Below, one piece after another: positions 20,073 to 32,560 of a DNA stretch of 64,000 bases (its first letter is position 1; each line of letters begins with the position of its first letter). A program made the translations under genes and the position numbers. This DNA comes from Tubulanus polymorphus (Eukaryota; Nemertea; Palaeonemertea; Tubulaniformes; Tubulanidae): positions 11,584,850 to 11,648,849 of the forward strand of contig NC_134029.1 in NCBI RefSeq assembly GCF_964204645.1, given 5' to 3'. The notes beneath the pieces were generated by a model. The model did no database searches and was not told the origin of the DNA. It worked only from the letters and a program-made list of their open reading frames with translations.

Positions 20073-21953
20073 GTGAGTATTTTTTCACCTTTATAAAAAT
20101 GTCTTTGGCATCTGGCCAGCAATCTTTTGTCAGAGTCACCATATATGGCGCATCCAGATTAGTGTTAGTCTTTTCTCATTTTGCCCATAACTGGCAAAAA
20201 TCAATTTAGAGACTCCAAACCTGAGCTGTTCGTTCATAAGCATTTTTAGCCCACTTGCTATTGCATTCACTTTTTGTCCTTGGCCTGTAGGTAGACAGAA
20301 TCCTATTTATGTATGAGGATCATAACACCCCAGTCTCCAGTGGCTGAACCTCTATGTCTGACCAATGTCAAAATAGCCTTGGAGACTTGAAGGTTTTCTG
20401 AGGAGGCTGCTGAACTCATCTTTGCCTCACTTTGCTCCTTGATTGGAGACTAGAGTGGAAACTCGACGGTAATGGGCAATCAGAGCAGTCCCTCTGTAGC
20501 GCAGCCGATTTAAACTTCAATTAGCCCTTAATTTGTCAAAATGCTTATTATGATCTCATTCAATAAGTAGCTAATCCATATACCAGTACAAAATTATATT
20601 TAAATAAATCTCTGGGTTTGAAAAATAGTACACGAATTCGCTAAATCTGACTATTTGCAATACATGTGACGTGAGACTTGTGATGTAAGAATCCCTCCAA
20701 ATTTACACTTTTGAATCATTGATATTTCAGTAATCTCCCAGGGCTTTCAATATAAGTTGTCGGCTGTCGCATCCGCCTGTTAGTAAGAATCCTGCGACGG
20801 CTATGAAATATCTCGTCTGATATCAATGATAGTATAAAAGCTGTGATCAGTGGTTATATCTAAATGTACTGTAGTCATTGTGCATCGTGTGAAAACGTGC
20901 CTCAGATGCGTGGCCTAGTTTAAGTTTCCAGGAAATTGGCTGCCTTCCGAACAACTGCCAATCATTCAGGTGCAACAAACGAGATCCGATAGGAACCAAA
21001 CATTATTTTATACATCTTGCGGTACATAATCTATGAAAGCAGATCATAGGTGCACAGCGGCCGCTCTCCAGAATGTCATAATATACATATATAGTTAAAG
21101 CTTAGGTGATACACAGATGGTGATGGTTGTAGGGAACCTCTTGAATAAGGGTGCATACGCATGAAGTCAGCAATAGCCGCGGCTTTACTTTTTAGCTCTT
21201 CTGGAGAGCGGTCGCTGTAGACTTGTACAGACGGATCGCTTCTATAAGTCTTAAAATAGTGAGAACAAAACGTAATATTGTTTGAACAATATGAGCCACT
21301 GCCTTCCAGGGCTAGATTACAACAAAATCCAACAATGGAATCAACCGATTTTCTTTGATTCCAGTGAAAAACTTGATGAATCTATTGTAAATTATAAACT
21401 CAATAGGTTGATCATCGATAATTAAGTATAGTAGTTTGATATGCGTACAGTAGGGTAAGTTTAAAACCTTTCTTAAGGCTTTCCTTCAAGCTGAGAACAT
21501 TTTTTTTTAATTGGGTTTAGTAAAATACCACAGAGTACATCCATATAAAGATGAACAAAAATGCTTAAACAATCTAAATCGAACAGAAGAGTCAACAAAT
21601 CTAAATTGAGACATAAGTGAATTGACTCGTGTGTTGAAATCTAGAACACAGTCATTGATGCAGAGTGCATCGGGGCCTCTTCTAATTATGTTACTTAGAT
21701 GTTTGCTTGAAGTGGACTCCTTTATGACCATGTCCTGGAAACAAACACTGTGCTCAAAAACTGAAAGGTTTGTACAGGAATAAAATAAATGAATAGTCTT
21801 AGTAGCAGTGAATAAAACGTCAAACTCCAAAGAGAATTGAGTACAAATGCCCATCTGTATATAAAGTGAGTATTAAGTAAGATGATATCGTCCGCGTACC
21901 ATACGTCAAACATTGATAATATCAATAATGCGTATGGGGCTCAAGTTTAGACT

Positions 21954-22067
21954 GGCTTGTCACAATTTGATGGAAGATTGATGATACCAGCATCCCTATA
22001 TAAAAACATTCTTTTTTATGTAGGGATACTGGCCTATCATCCATCCTCCATCAAACTGTGACAAGCC
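21954..22067. repeat. Long imperfect hairpin, ~50-bp arms
   Basis: GGCTTGTCACAATTTGATGG at 21954 is mirrored by CCATCAAACTGTGACAAGCC near 22048-22067. The arms continue inward through GATGATACCAGCATCCCTA and TAGGGATACTGGCCTATCAT, leaving a loop of roughly 10-15 bases. It could be a tiny foldback MITE or, less likely, a precursor hairpin. Confidence 0.8.
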
Positions 22068-22714
22068 CCTGTGGTTCAGACTGCAGATGCAGTTCGGCAC
22101 TGTCCAGTCAACGGCGGTGATTTTATTGCTCTGTCATCCACTCGATTCTAGTAAAACTCCCCACCTATCCCCTCTAGAGGTGTGAGACATGGTCTGGTAC
22201 TAGATGGGGTTCTGGCAGCGTGGCTCTCACCGTCGGTGTCGTCAGCGTCAGTGAGAATGCATGGAATTTTTTATAGGCGGACCCCTAGACTGACCGTCGA
22301 TACTGAATTTTAGTGGTCATATATATGACGTACTAGAATTCATGATATTATTGGACATGAAAGTGGGAAATGTTGCTTTTTTTGTTAAATTTTTTTAATG
22401 TTGTTTCTAAATGATTTCAGACATCTAACATCCGATTGTAATGGTTGTCAGTTTAATACCCTTAATCATTGAATTATTGAACCTTAGTCATGGATTTTAC
22501 ATTCACACATGCTTCACGTGGCAGTCACAATTACATTAGTTTTAGTCATTCAACGTATGACGTGAATGTCCTTTTTTCAAAACAGGAACGATGATTTAAG
22601 ACAAATATTATGAAGACTGGACGGCAAGAAGCGCACTTGGGGTCCAGGCCCAGCTAGGGTTAGACACAAAAACTGCAGCTTGGGTCTGACTAGTAACGTA
22701 GTTTTAATCCTGTT

Positions 22715-23085
22715 ACCAATTCCTAAATAGTTAATGAAAACGAGTGTGTAGATTATAGTTCCAGTATCTATTAGTTGCTGCTCTGAGGTGTCGAAATAGA
22801 TAGGTGATAAATAGATAGGTCAAAGTAGATGATACATGGTTATACATGATAATACAAGATAATAATTTTTAGTTGTATGAGACAGGTTCTGCTAATAAAT
22901 GCTGACCAAAACTTAATCTTAAATCGTGCAGAGGCCTATTAAAATAACCATTAAATGACTGTAAACTTCAGTCCTATTTGAAAATACACACAAAATAACT
23001 TATTCCAACTTGCCTAAATAGTTTATGAAAACAAGAGTGTTGATTATAGTTCCAGTATTTAGTAGTTGCTGCTCTGAAGTGGCGA
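22715..23085 (+). repeat. Pair of ~75-bp direct repeats
   Basis: AATTCCTAAATAGTTAATGAA through TTAGTTGCTGCTCTGAGGTG (about 22720-22790) recurs with few changes at about 23005-23085. Nothing else is recognised between them. Confidence 0.6.
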
Positions 23086-24691
23086 GTCCGAATGACCCAA
23101 ACTCGGACCCCCTGAGCAAGCAAACCTCTGGACACTTTTCTAGCCAGTCGATTGGTTATACACAGTTGATCTGACAGATTACTACTTGGCAGAACCTTAA
23201 TTACTTGATGTTTGTGACGGTTGTTTTTGCAGGTGAAGCTATAGGGCACTAGAGATGGTCACATTGTAGAATAAATCCAGTTCACTAGTTTTCTATAAAA
23301 CATGGCTGCTGAGAGGCTTGTGACACTAAGTGGCCCATTAGTAGATGAAATAATACCTCAACACTCAGAGTAGATATCTAAACCGCCTTCAAAATTACAC
23401 ACTTTATAATGTAGATAGTAAAATACTGGTAATGTCCAATATACATATAAGTAATAAAGGTTTAATAAATATATTCATAGCTGGGCCCTAATGTGAGTGT
23501 TACTACACTTACACTAGCAAATCAATTAATTTGATTTTTCTAAAAATGAAAATATGCAATATCATGTATGCACTTATTCTTGGCTTTTATCACTATTATT
23601 GTGCTTTTTTTAGATAGCGAATGGGATTCAAGCATGTCCATGAAATTTTTAATTGATAAGCTTTCGTAACCTCAAGATAACTAAATATAAGATAACTAAA
23701 TATTTCCGTGAAAACAAACACTGTATCAGTGGTTGGAGAAAATTCTGCAACTGCTAATTCTTTGTCTGCAACTGCAGTGTTCTCCATAAGGGGTTTTTTA
23801 GGGGCGGGCCGCCTCTTGAAAATTTGAAAACGTGAAAATCTACCCCTGTTATTTTTTGCCGCCCTTCTTTAAAGTCAAGCGCCCCTACAAAATAATTGAT
23901 CTACTTTGTGTCAATAGTTGAAACACTACCGGTACGTCAATAATTGTATAAATAGAGTGAAACAGACAAAGCTTCACATCATATTAACTTATTACATACG
24001 TCAATAATTGTAGAAACGGCTCACCGCGAAGCCATGTGGCACCGCTCAGGTAGTCCTACAAATACCTTGGGATTTCCCCGCATGCTCAAAATTTTAAAAA
24101 ATCAATGCACACGAAGGTCCCAGCACTCCAGCCTCAGCCACTGAATTAACGAAACCAGCGGCCTCAACTTTTCAAGTTTCAATGCCCGTAGATAAACTTT
24201 TATTATGATTACTGAAATATTTTTCAAAAATAAGGTTACCAAATGGAACTGAAATTAATGCTTGCTGAGCTTTACTGACAAATCTAAATTATATAAATGG
24301 AAGAATATCAAACTATTTTATGCATGTAAGACTACTAATCACCGGCAGGCAAGTGCTTCATGCAAACTGCGGACGATCACTTTATAGTCAAAGGATATGA
24401 AAATTACCGATTTTAAACTAGTTGATTATGATCCCAAATGCTGGCAAAATGCAGGTCCGGAGAATTTTATTACATGGAGAACACTGAACTGGTATTTCAA
24501 GTCATTTTGATAGCCCTGATTTCTGTGGTACTGTGGTTAGGTCTGGGAGTTAAAATCCATTTGAGGGTGGAGGCTGTGGCCATGTGACTATTTTGCTATT
24601 TTTTCCTGGTCTGATAACTGATCGATTGAGAGTGTTAGGAGGAACATGATCCTCTATCATGCTATCTTTGGAGCAGCAAGCGCTTCGAGAT

Positions 24692-25536
24692 TTTTAGGCC
24701 AGCCTTAGGCTGACCCTATTACTACACAAAATATCTATACAAATAGAGCGAATTTAAATGACATGGTTTCCAGAGTAAAGGCTCTTTGACTGTGCAACTG
24801 AGCATATATTCATACAAATCATTCATTAGAGCATTATCCATTCTCCAACCCCTATGAATTTTGAAAGAGGGCCGCGTTAAAATTGATATGAGCTTTTTCG
24901 CGAAAATCTGATCGCAAAAATATCTGTTTTGAGAAGCCAATCAGAAAGCAAAGACTTCTTTTTGATTGGCTTAGCCGCAGAGATCAGCAGGTGTTCACGT
25001 GAACCTGCGGTATCATCTACCGTTTTACTTCCGGGTTTTATTTTAAGATCTAAAATTGTATTTCAATATCGATTTCTGTGAAATCATTTGTTGATTTGGT
25101 TTTTGGGAGGAATATTTTTATTTGCACTACAGAAAATATCATTGACAATTGTGCAAAGTCCAGGAAAAATAGCTTTTTCTCAAATCGGATGGATGCAAAA
25201 AAATATCAAATCCAATTCAATTTTACTGTAATGAACAAGGTGAAACAGCAATCCAATTCAATTTTGTTATATTGAGCAAATTTCAGAAAATTAAATTCTA
25301 TTCAGCATTCAAATCAATAATACCAAGGGAAAAGAGGTATTTGTTCCCGGCAGCTCCAGTCGCTGTCTGTGCTACTTATGAAAATACGATTGGATTGTGT
25401 AAATTATTAACCTGGGATTGACTAGTCTAGGAGCTGGGAGTGTATTTGGACATATTTTTAACCCACAGAATGCATCATTTTCCATTTTATGAAAAGCTGA
25501 CAGGCTGGCCATAGTGCCCCTTGGGGCTCTTGTTTT
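24692..25536 (+). mobile_element. Y-family element, copy 2
   Basis: Starts TTTTTAGGCCAGCCTTAGGC and ends CTTGGGGCTCTTGTTTT. Collinear with 8341-9237, with small internal deletions (for example around 25200). Confidence 0.75.
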
Positions 25537-25647
25537 ATCTGAAGTGGATACAGACAAAGGTAGTTGTCCGAAACTGAGCAGCAGTCACAAGATTGAGAGG
25601 CTAGGTCGTTAGAAAACTATGGATCTCGTATCTTTCGTTTTTAGTTC

Positions 25648-26805
25648 ACCTTTGTTAGCGATATTGAAGTTGGCATCGAGCCAATTACGTTAAATCGCGG
25701 TACGTTTTTTAATGTGAGCATTTGTTTCATTGGTTCTCGGCTTAGACGATGTATAATCGATGCAATCGAAGACATGGCGAACTTCCGTCGATGGCTTGGT
25801 CAACTTTCTACGAAAATTCTACGAAAAACTGTTTTTTGCGGGAAAATTCTTAGTTCTTGCGTATAAAATTGCAATGACCTAGATTGGGGGGTGTTGTCTC
25901 AACGAGCGAATGTGATTTGCTGTTCTTGGGATATACGGGGAATTCCGGCGCCACTAAAATAATTAGGGAAAGCCAATGGCGAACATTTCATTGGACTAGG
26001 TGCCATACGCTTGCGAATTACAAATGCTCATTGCTGGTGAGATAATTATTTCACATATCCGCCATAGGTATTGTTTCATTTTAATACCTGGTGATAGTTT
26101 TGATTGACATTGAAGTGTAAGCGATCACACCGCCTCCACGTGCGCGCTGAGTGCTAGTTGCACACACACGCTCGTACTACTACAGTATACACTACTATGT
26201 ATAATGATACTGTAATAACGCTGCTTGCTGGCGCGTGCACGTTTGGCATGAAAATAAGCTTTCATTTAAACTATTATAGCAGGAGATTAGTGCTGTGTTT
26301 TCTGTTTGATAGAATTTATAATAAATTGTAATTTCTTGTGACCTGAAAATACTTAGCTGCAAACTGTAGGTATAGGTCGAGGTCTGAATATTTTAGTGGT
26401 ATTAAAACGATCTGCTGACATACACCGATTTTTAATTACGGTACCCGCTTTGTTTCGTAGCTTCCGCAGCCATACATTGGAAATGATTGTCAAGACTATT
26501 TAGCCACCCTCTGATTTGTGATATCATATGAATTTTATTCAACTATTTTCCATTTTGTGAAAAATGTTTTTTCCAAATATAAAATAGTTTTCCTGCCTAC
26601 CTGTACCCTATGACATTTTGGACATGGACCGTAAACAAATGTATTTTTGGCCTTGATTTGACTACAAAATAATTATTTCAGAAAGATAAAATGAAATAAT
26701 AGAACTTCCAAATTAAAAAGATTATTCATAAGCAATGCCCCCTTGCCAAACAGGCTCCAGTTTTCAAGGTAAACCACACTTTGCCCATGGGCAATTTATT
26801 TAGTA
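25648..26805 (-). mobile_element. P-family element, copy 2
   Basis: Bounded by GGTTCACC (25648) and GGTAAACCACACTTTGCCCA (near 26770-26790). The minus-strand frame shows STEVRHVF, IDYTSSKPRTNETNAHIKKR, then a stop, so this copy is inactivated. Confidence 0.7.
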
Positions 26806-27564
26806 CAGTAGAATTTGCTTAATTCAGATCAAACGCGAAAAACGTCGGAAATTCTCTGCATTCTAGGCCTATAAGTTACTTTTGACCTATATTTGTGTTT
26901 CCGACATGAATACGGGAAATTCTCGGAATTTCTTGGAATTCCGGCACCTCTGATGTTATTAAGGGTAGCACAAAATGGTTAGCAATTCATTCAACATTCG
27001 TGCTGTGCTTAGTCCGCTTACAGTTTGTTTGTTTGTATGGATTATAATGGAGTCGGCTATCTAATTTAGTATCTCGAACTTAGTAAGTATGGCAATTTCT
27101 ATAGTCGTAGCTTGGATTTGTCATATCACTGTCTTATTTTGACTACAAAATACATTCCTGAAAAAGCAATAGACGATGGCGCCAGCCTTAGCCGGCGGCT
27201 ACAACGCCATTTTTGGAGAGGCAGTCGACAAACGTTTGGTGTCGTTTGTGATTACGTGAGAGTTAATTGGTTCCACACAGTTGTGTGCGCTTTTTCATTT
27301 GCTATTCGCACTCGCTAAAAATCTGCGGACCAAGCCCGCTGGTATGTAATCCATATCTAATGTGCGTACATACACACTGCAGTGCATGATAAAGTGTATA
27401 CACTGTGTATTCACGTATATACACACGCTGCACTACTGCGCTCTCCTAGGGAGTACTATAAATACTGTCATACGGTGTCTGTTCCAAAGAAGGAAGTTTT
27501 TAATTGAAATAGCTTTGTTGTTGTGAATAATCATTTGAACTATTTGTGTGGCAACTATGAATAA
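26806..27564. other. Intronic stretch, no gene seen
   Basis: Contains TTTGTTTGTTTG and ATACACAC-rich segments and a TATAAATA word near 27460 just upstream of the non-LTR ORF. No feature is supported. Confidence 0.4.
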
Positions 27565-28995
27565 ATGTGCTCCTATTTAATTGATGCATTGAAACATGCC
27601 ATCATACACCCACTCCTCAAAAAACCTAGTCTAAACAGTGAGAGCCTGAAGAATTACAGACCTGTGTCAAATATACCATTCCTGTCCAAGGTTATTGAAA
27701 AGGTAATTGTTGATCGTATTGTAAATCATCTGACAATTAACAATCTTTATGAACCTTATCAGTCGGCATATAGGGCTGCCCACAGTACCGAGACAGCTCT
27801 TCTTAAGTTGTGCAATGATATATCTTGTGCAATTGATAAAGGCAATGTTGTATTTACAGTTATGCTAGACTTGTCAGCTGCTTTTGACACTATAGATCAT
27901 TCTGTGTTATTAAATCGCCTTCAGACAGATTTCGGTTTTAATGGTAATATTTTGAAACTCATATCATCCTATCTTAGTGGCAGAACACAAACTGTTGTGG
28001 TAAACGGCTCTAAATCGTCTAGCAAACCGTTACTCTGTGGTGTACCCCAAGGTTCAGTCCTGGGGCCTATACTTTTTACATTGTACACGCAGCCTATTGG
28101 TAAAATTATAAGGTCTTTTAATCATCCTTATCATATATATGCTGATGATGACCAGTTGTATAAGGTTGTTAATCCCAACGACATCAAGCAAGTGTATGAA
28201 GCTCTGTCTGTACTCAGTAATTCAGTCAGAGTATTCTTTAACTGGATGCATGTGAATAAACTTAAGGCTAATGGCGATAAAACTGACTTTGCTGTACTGA
28301 CGTCCCCTCAAGCTCGCAAGAAATTACCGATTGATATTGTTTTGCAAATTGATGATGATGAGATTCTACCTAGTAAAGTAATTAATAATCTAGGGGTGTT
28401 GTTTGACCAGGACATGTCGATGTCAGATGATATCAATAATGTGTGCCGCAAAGCAAATTATCATCTTTATTGCATTAGCAAAATTCGTAAACTTCTGGAT
28501 GACCAATCGTGTAAAAATGCTGTCAACTCTTTATTGTTTTCCAGGCTAGACTATGCAAACTCTCTGTTGGCTGGTACATCTGCGTCTAATATTAAAAAAC
28601 TGCAACTTGTAATGAATAATGCTGCTCGCCTAATTGCTAGGGCTAGAAAAAATGACCATATTACTCCCATTTTACGTGATTTGCACTGGCTGCCCATCTT
28701 AGATAGAGTAAATTTTAGAATGTTATTAATTGTCTATAAATGTCTTAATGGTACTGCTCCAGTGTACTTGCAGAGTCTTTTAACTAGGTATGTTCCAAGT
28801 CGACCTCTTAGATCTAGCAATGACCCAACAATTTTAGTTAAACTTAATAACAGTCGTGTTGCTGGACGTAAAGCTTTTACTTTCATGGCACCAACTTTAT
28901 GGAATGTCCTACCACAGGAAATTCGTGAAAGTCCAACTGTCTCATGTTTTAAATCACGTTTAAAAACTTTTTATTTTAGAAACCTGTACAATTAG
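27565..28995 (+). CDS. Reverse transcriptase ORF of a CR1/L2-type non-LTR retrotransposon
   Basis: 476 codons without a break. LKHAIIHPLLKKPSLNSE and LKNYRPVSNIPFLSKVIEK are the usual entry to the RT domain of Jockey-superfamily (CR1/L2) elements. Next come the catalytic block LDLSAAFDTIDH (Asp102), GVPQGSVLGPILF (159-171) and IYADDDQLY (Asp194 and Asp195), so all three catalytic aspartates are present. The C-terminal part has HITPILRDLHWLPI, Arg/Ser-rich PSRPLRSS and LWNVLPQEIR, a typical non-LTR tail. No endonuclease domain precedes it: a stop at 27562 and unrelated sequence show 5' truncation, so it cannot mobilise itself. A long intact frame implies recent insertion. It lies in the sense direction in flippase intron 1 and is not part of that gene. 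Confidence 0.9.
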   Translation: MCSYLIDALKHAIIHPLLKKPSLNSESLKNYRPVSNIPFLSKVIEKVIVDRIVNHLTINNLYEPYQSAYRAAHSTETALLKLCNDISCAIDKGNVVFTVMLDLSAAFDTIDHSVLLNRLQTDFGFNGNILKLISSYLSGRTQTVVVNGSKSSSKPLLCGVPQGSVLGPILFTLYTQPIGKIIRSFNHPYHIYADDDQLYKVVNPNDIKQVYEALSVLSNSVRVFFNWMHVNKLKANGDKTDFAVLTSPQARKKLPIDIVLQIDDDEILPSKVINNLGVLFDQDMSMSDDINNVCRKANYHLYCISKIRKLLDDQSCKNAVNSLLFSRLDYANSLLAGTSASNIKKLQLVMNNAARLIARARKNDHITPILRDLHWLPILDRVNFRMLLIVYKCLNGTAPVYLQSLLTRYVPSRPLRSSNDPTILVKLNNSRVAGRKAFTFMAPTLWNVLPQEIRESPTVSCFKSRLKTFYFRNLYN

Positions 28996-29113
28996 TGTTT
29001 TAATCTGCTTCTGTCTTATATGTTTTAATAATGTGAAGTGCAATGATTATGTTTATAGAAATGCGCTTTATAAGTAAATAAATTATTATTATTATTATTA
29101 TTATTATTATAAT
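27565..29113 (+). mobile_element. 5'-truncated non-LTR retrotransposon with (ATT)n tail
   Basis: The RT ORF is followed by a ~90-base 3' UTR with AAATAAATT and a tail of about ten ATT units (29083-29112). A microsatellite rather than poly(A) tail fits L2/CR1-type elements. A clear target-site duplication was not found by eye. Confidence 0.85.
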
Positions 29114-31678
29114 TTCGTTAGATACTTCGTCGATGGATACTTACCTTACCTTAAGATATTAGATAAGTCAATGTCTGGTAAAATCAAATTCTATGGCTGT
29201 TTCTTGACGTAAAAACCGTAACAATAATGTATATTTATGTGCTATACGTTATGATATCTGGGTAAGCAAAGGAGTGGAAGATGTCCACTTAGCTCCACAT
29301 ACACAAGATTTTTAGATCTTCTAAAATGGGAAATTTACCGTTTTAAAAACAGTTAATTGCCAAAAAAGTTTTGATATTTTCTGTGTCTTAACTTAAATTT
29401 TTGTTGATCTATTTTCAGAAAATATTCAGTTCGTAATATTGGAGCTGGACATTTTTCAGGGACCACAAAATTGTAGGGGAAACCCGTATGATAAAATATT
29501 CAACGTTTTCTTGCTCTAAAAAGATTTGATATGGCAATTTCAAAAAGATAGTCAATAAATTATGGTTTGCACCTTCTGATGAGTATTTGCTGTCTCATCA
29601 TCTTTCTGCTTTCAAGATGCCGTTTGAAACTGCAGCAATGATTGGATAAAGCATTGAACAAAATCTAAACCTTTAGGAAAATATTGCCACAATGATCAGG
29701 AGGAAAATGAGCTGGAAGGCCTAAAATGAGAATTTTGGAACTGTTTGATTGGCTTCCTGGATTTTTATGCTAAATACAAAGAATTGCAAAAACACAGCCA
29801 ATATCAAATTTGGTGTCATGGTTCCCAGAGCCCTTAAAGTTTTCTGGTCATATTTAAACCAAAACTAACAGCACGCAAGTTAAAGCTTTTGAAATGAATA
29901 CATGTATAATTGTACTTTCTTCTAGGTAGGCCTTCTAGAAAGGTAAACCACTCTGCCTGTAGGAAATTATTTGTATTTCTCATATCCTGCTTTCAATCAT
30001 AAACGGGTCTACATATGCTTGGAGTGTGTTCAGGTTATATACAGGCCTTTTACCTGATGTGGGGGCATCAGTCGTCTTCAGCGACTAGCTACTTTTTAGC
30101 GGCAGCTCAGCTGCCGACAGCCCCTGTCTATTGCAATGGCTTTGCACTAAAATAAAATGCTCTCAGCGAAATTTTGCTAAGCTGCTGTTAAAACAGCTGA
30201 GAGAAATTTACATTTCAAACACGCATTATCGTCTTTAACTAGTGTTCCTCTAAATTTTCCGACAAAAGTTTTGCCCCAAGTCGATAACATCGATTAATTA
30301 GCTGCGTTTGTGCAATTCTCAAAATCAGCAAAAATTGCAGTCTTTTCACTGCGAGCGGTTTTTATTCTGTAACATGGTGGTTTTATCCTGTAACATGTAC
30401 ATGTCAAATGTGTAAATGTAAATGTGATACATGTTGACAATGATCAAAGAACACGCATCTAACAGACACATTGGAAGCAAACAGTGGTTGGGTAGGCCCG
30501 ACCCTGATGATTGAAGGTGAAATTGCCCAGGTTCCGCATGTGAAAGTGAAAAAAATCGTCGATAGAGGAAATATTTTGGCGGCCTATTTTCTTCGCGTAT
30601 GAACCTCTGTGAAGTGTGTTAGAGAAAGGCTCCGCCACCAAGCGCGTCTGGGCTAAATATTCTTTAATACGCGCTGATTGGCTCATTTTAATTCCATACA
30701 CAGTGTATGTTATACCTAAATGAAATTCAGCAGCAGCGGTTTATGCTGTGCGGGGCATTTCTATTTGAGTCATTGGGAAAACATGCTACCACCTTTATAT
30801 TCATGATGAGTCAAGCAGCTGTGTGTGATTATTACGTGTGTATAATGCTGAGATCGTTTCATTTGACAGATTTTCATAAAGTTTACTCGGTTCAACTATT
30901 AACATGATTACTTTCTTAAATATTAATGCACGGACCCCCTGAACATGATGTGTTTCCATCACTTCTAATTACTATCTTTCCGAACGATGTCATGGAAATA
31001 ATCTGATAAAGACCTCTGTGGCAGATTCAGACGGGAACACGACACGCACGTGCTCCTGTCGCAATATATTTTCCTATGCCGTTTTGAAAATACCGGCAAT
31101 ATTTTTCAGGGAACTTTTTCCACCAGCAACTAATAAGATGTCTCAGTACCTGGAAATTGTATAAAATTGCTCTGAAATTTCATATTTTTAAACCCTTGTT
31201 TTGTCTGGATACAACTTGCCCTTTTCAATGTCCATTGATCTGTAGATCCGTTCCTAGATATGCCCTTCTAGCATATTTGAAATATGAAATTGACTGATGG
31301 ACAGGTCATGTATAATTGAAGCTGCCGCGTCACACCCCATGGGGCTCTTGTTTCGAGTTTTGGTTTACCATTGTTAGCAAGAGCCTAAGCAATGAGCCAG
31401 AGTCATAACAATTCAGACAGAGTTTGAAAAGACTGCGTTTCTATAGAATTCTGCTTACCATTTTGCCATTAAGTGTTTGATGTCTAGAACTAATCCCTCG
31501 TGTATTCTACCAAGAGCCAAAATTTGTTTGTTAGTAAAGTAATAAACTTTAGACTTCAGAATGAACTTATATTCACAATCTGAAAGTGTGACAGCAGTTC
31601 ATTTTCCTTGATGAAATTCACCTCTTGTGCCAATTTGCAATGTCAAAAATTCATGGTCTGAATATTGTTTATCTGCAG

Positions 31679-31883
31679 GAGTTCTGGTCGGTACGAAAGT
31701 ACAAAATGGAAGGATATATGTGCTGGTGATATAGTACATGTAACATGTAATGAAACAATTCCTGCCGATATTTTAGTTCTACATTCAAGTGACACATCTG
31801 GTATTTGCTATATCGAAACGGCAAATATTGATGGTGAAAATAATCTCAAACAACGTGAAGTCATACCAGGCATGCAACATAAG
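31679..31883 (+). CDS. ATP10-like flippase, exon 2 (actuator domain start)
   Basis: Encodes residues 133 (completed) to 201. The phase after TTTATCTGCAG matches exon 1. It contains WKDICAGDIVHVTCNETIPAD, the P-type ATPase segment entering the actuator domain, then SSDTSGICYIETANIDGENNLKQ. In P4-ATPases the loop here is normally DGET, whose Glu drives dephosphorylation. Here residues 184-187 read DGEN, with Glu186 kept and Thr replaced by Asn (codon AAT). The exon ends in an in-phase AAG followed by GTGAGT at 31884. Confidence 0.93.
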
Positions 31884-32560
31884 GTGAGTATTCATCTAGT
31901 TTAGGGGATAGCAAGAATAGCATGAGATATTTCTCAAAAGCAAACATTTCTGAATTGTGAAGTGGATTGGGCCATTCTATTTGAAAAACCACACAATAGC
32001 AAAGGATAGCACAATAGTGATCCTATTTCCGTTTTGGTGCTGTTTCGAAAATATTGCATATCTGATTAGTTTTAACGATGCTACAAAATCCAGTAATGAA
32101 TCGTATCTGTTTAGAATTGTGAAGCTTGAGCAAAACGCAATTTTGTTGCCGATCACTTGTTTTTTCAGTGTGGAGTTCACTCATGATTTGTTTGGCAAAT
32201 TTCTTTTGAATTTCACCAGCAAAACACTAAGCAATTTTTTAGTGATTGAAAATTAGTTAAGTTCATGAAACCTATCAAATGTGGTGCCTAGGTAACAGCG
32301 CTGAGTGACAGAAAAGCTGGGAGAACAGCTAATAGATGTTGAATTATTAACTAACCTTTGATCACATGATTAAGATTCAAATCAATTGGCTTAAAGTTGT
32401 ATAAGTCAGCCTGATTGGGCACACTCAACCACAAGGCCCGAAGGATTCTGGTCCCTCCTTAATTGTCTGGAATGCACTGAAAAATGTTGATAGAAAATGT
32501 TTTTCCCATTTAAGAGAAATGAAGATTAAAAAGAAAAAATTGACGTTCTCTTAAAATTTT

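Larger units (their letters stand above)
20073..31678 (+). other. Intron 1 of the flippase gene (11.6 kb)
   Basis: GTGAGT donor and TTTATCTGCAG acceptor. It holds a W-family 5' fragment (about 20244-20300), a ~110-bp foldback (21954-22067), a direct duplication (22715-23085), Y copy 2, P copy 2, the non-LTR element at 27.5-29.1 kb and a Y 3' fragment (31330-31355). The intervals 22070-24690 and 29114-31320 show no other gene. About 90 bases near 20878-20972 recur at 34948-35035. Confidence 0.8.
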
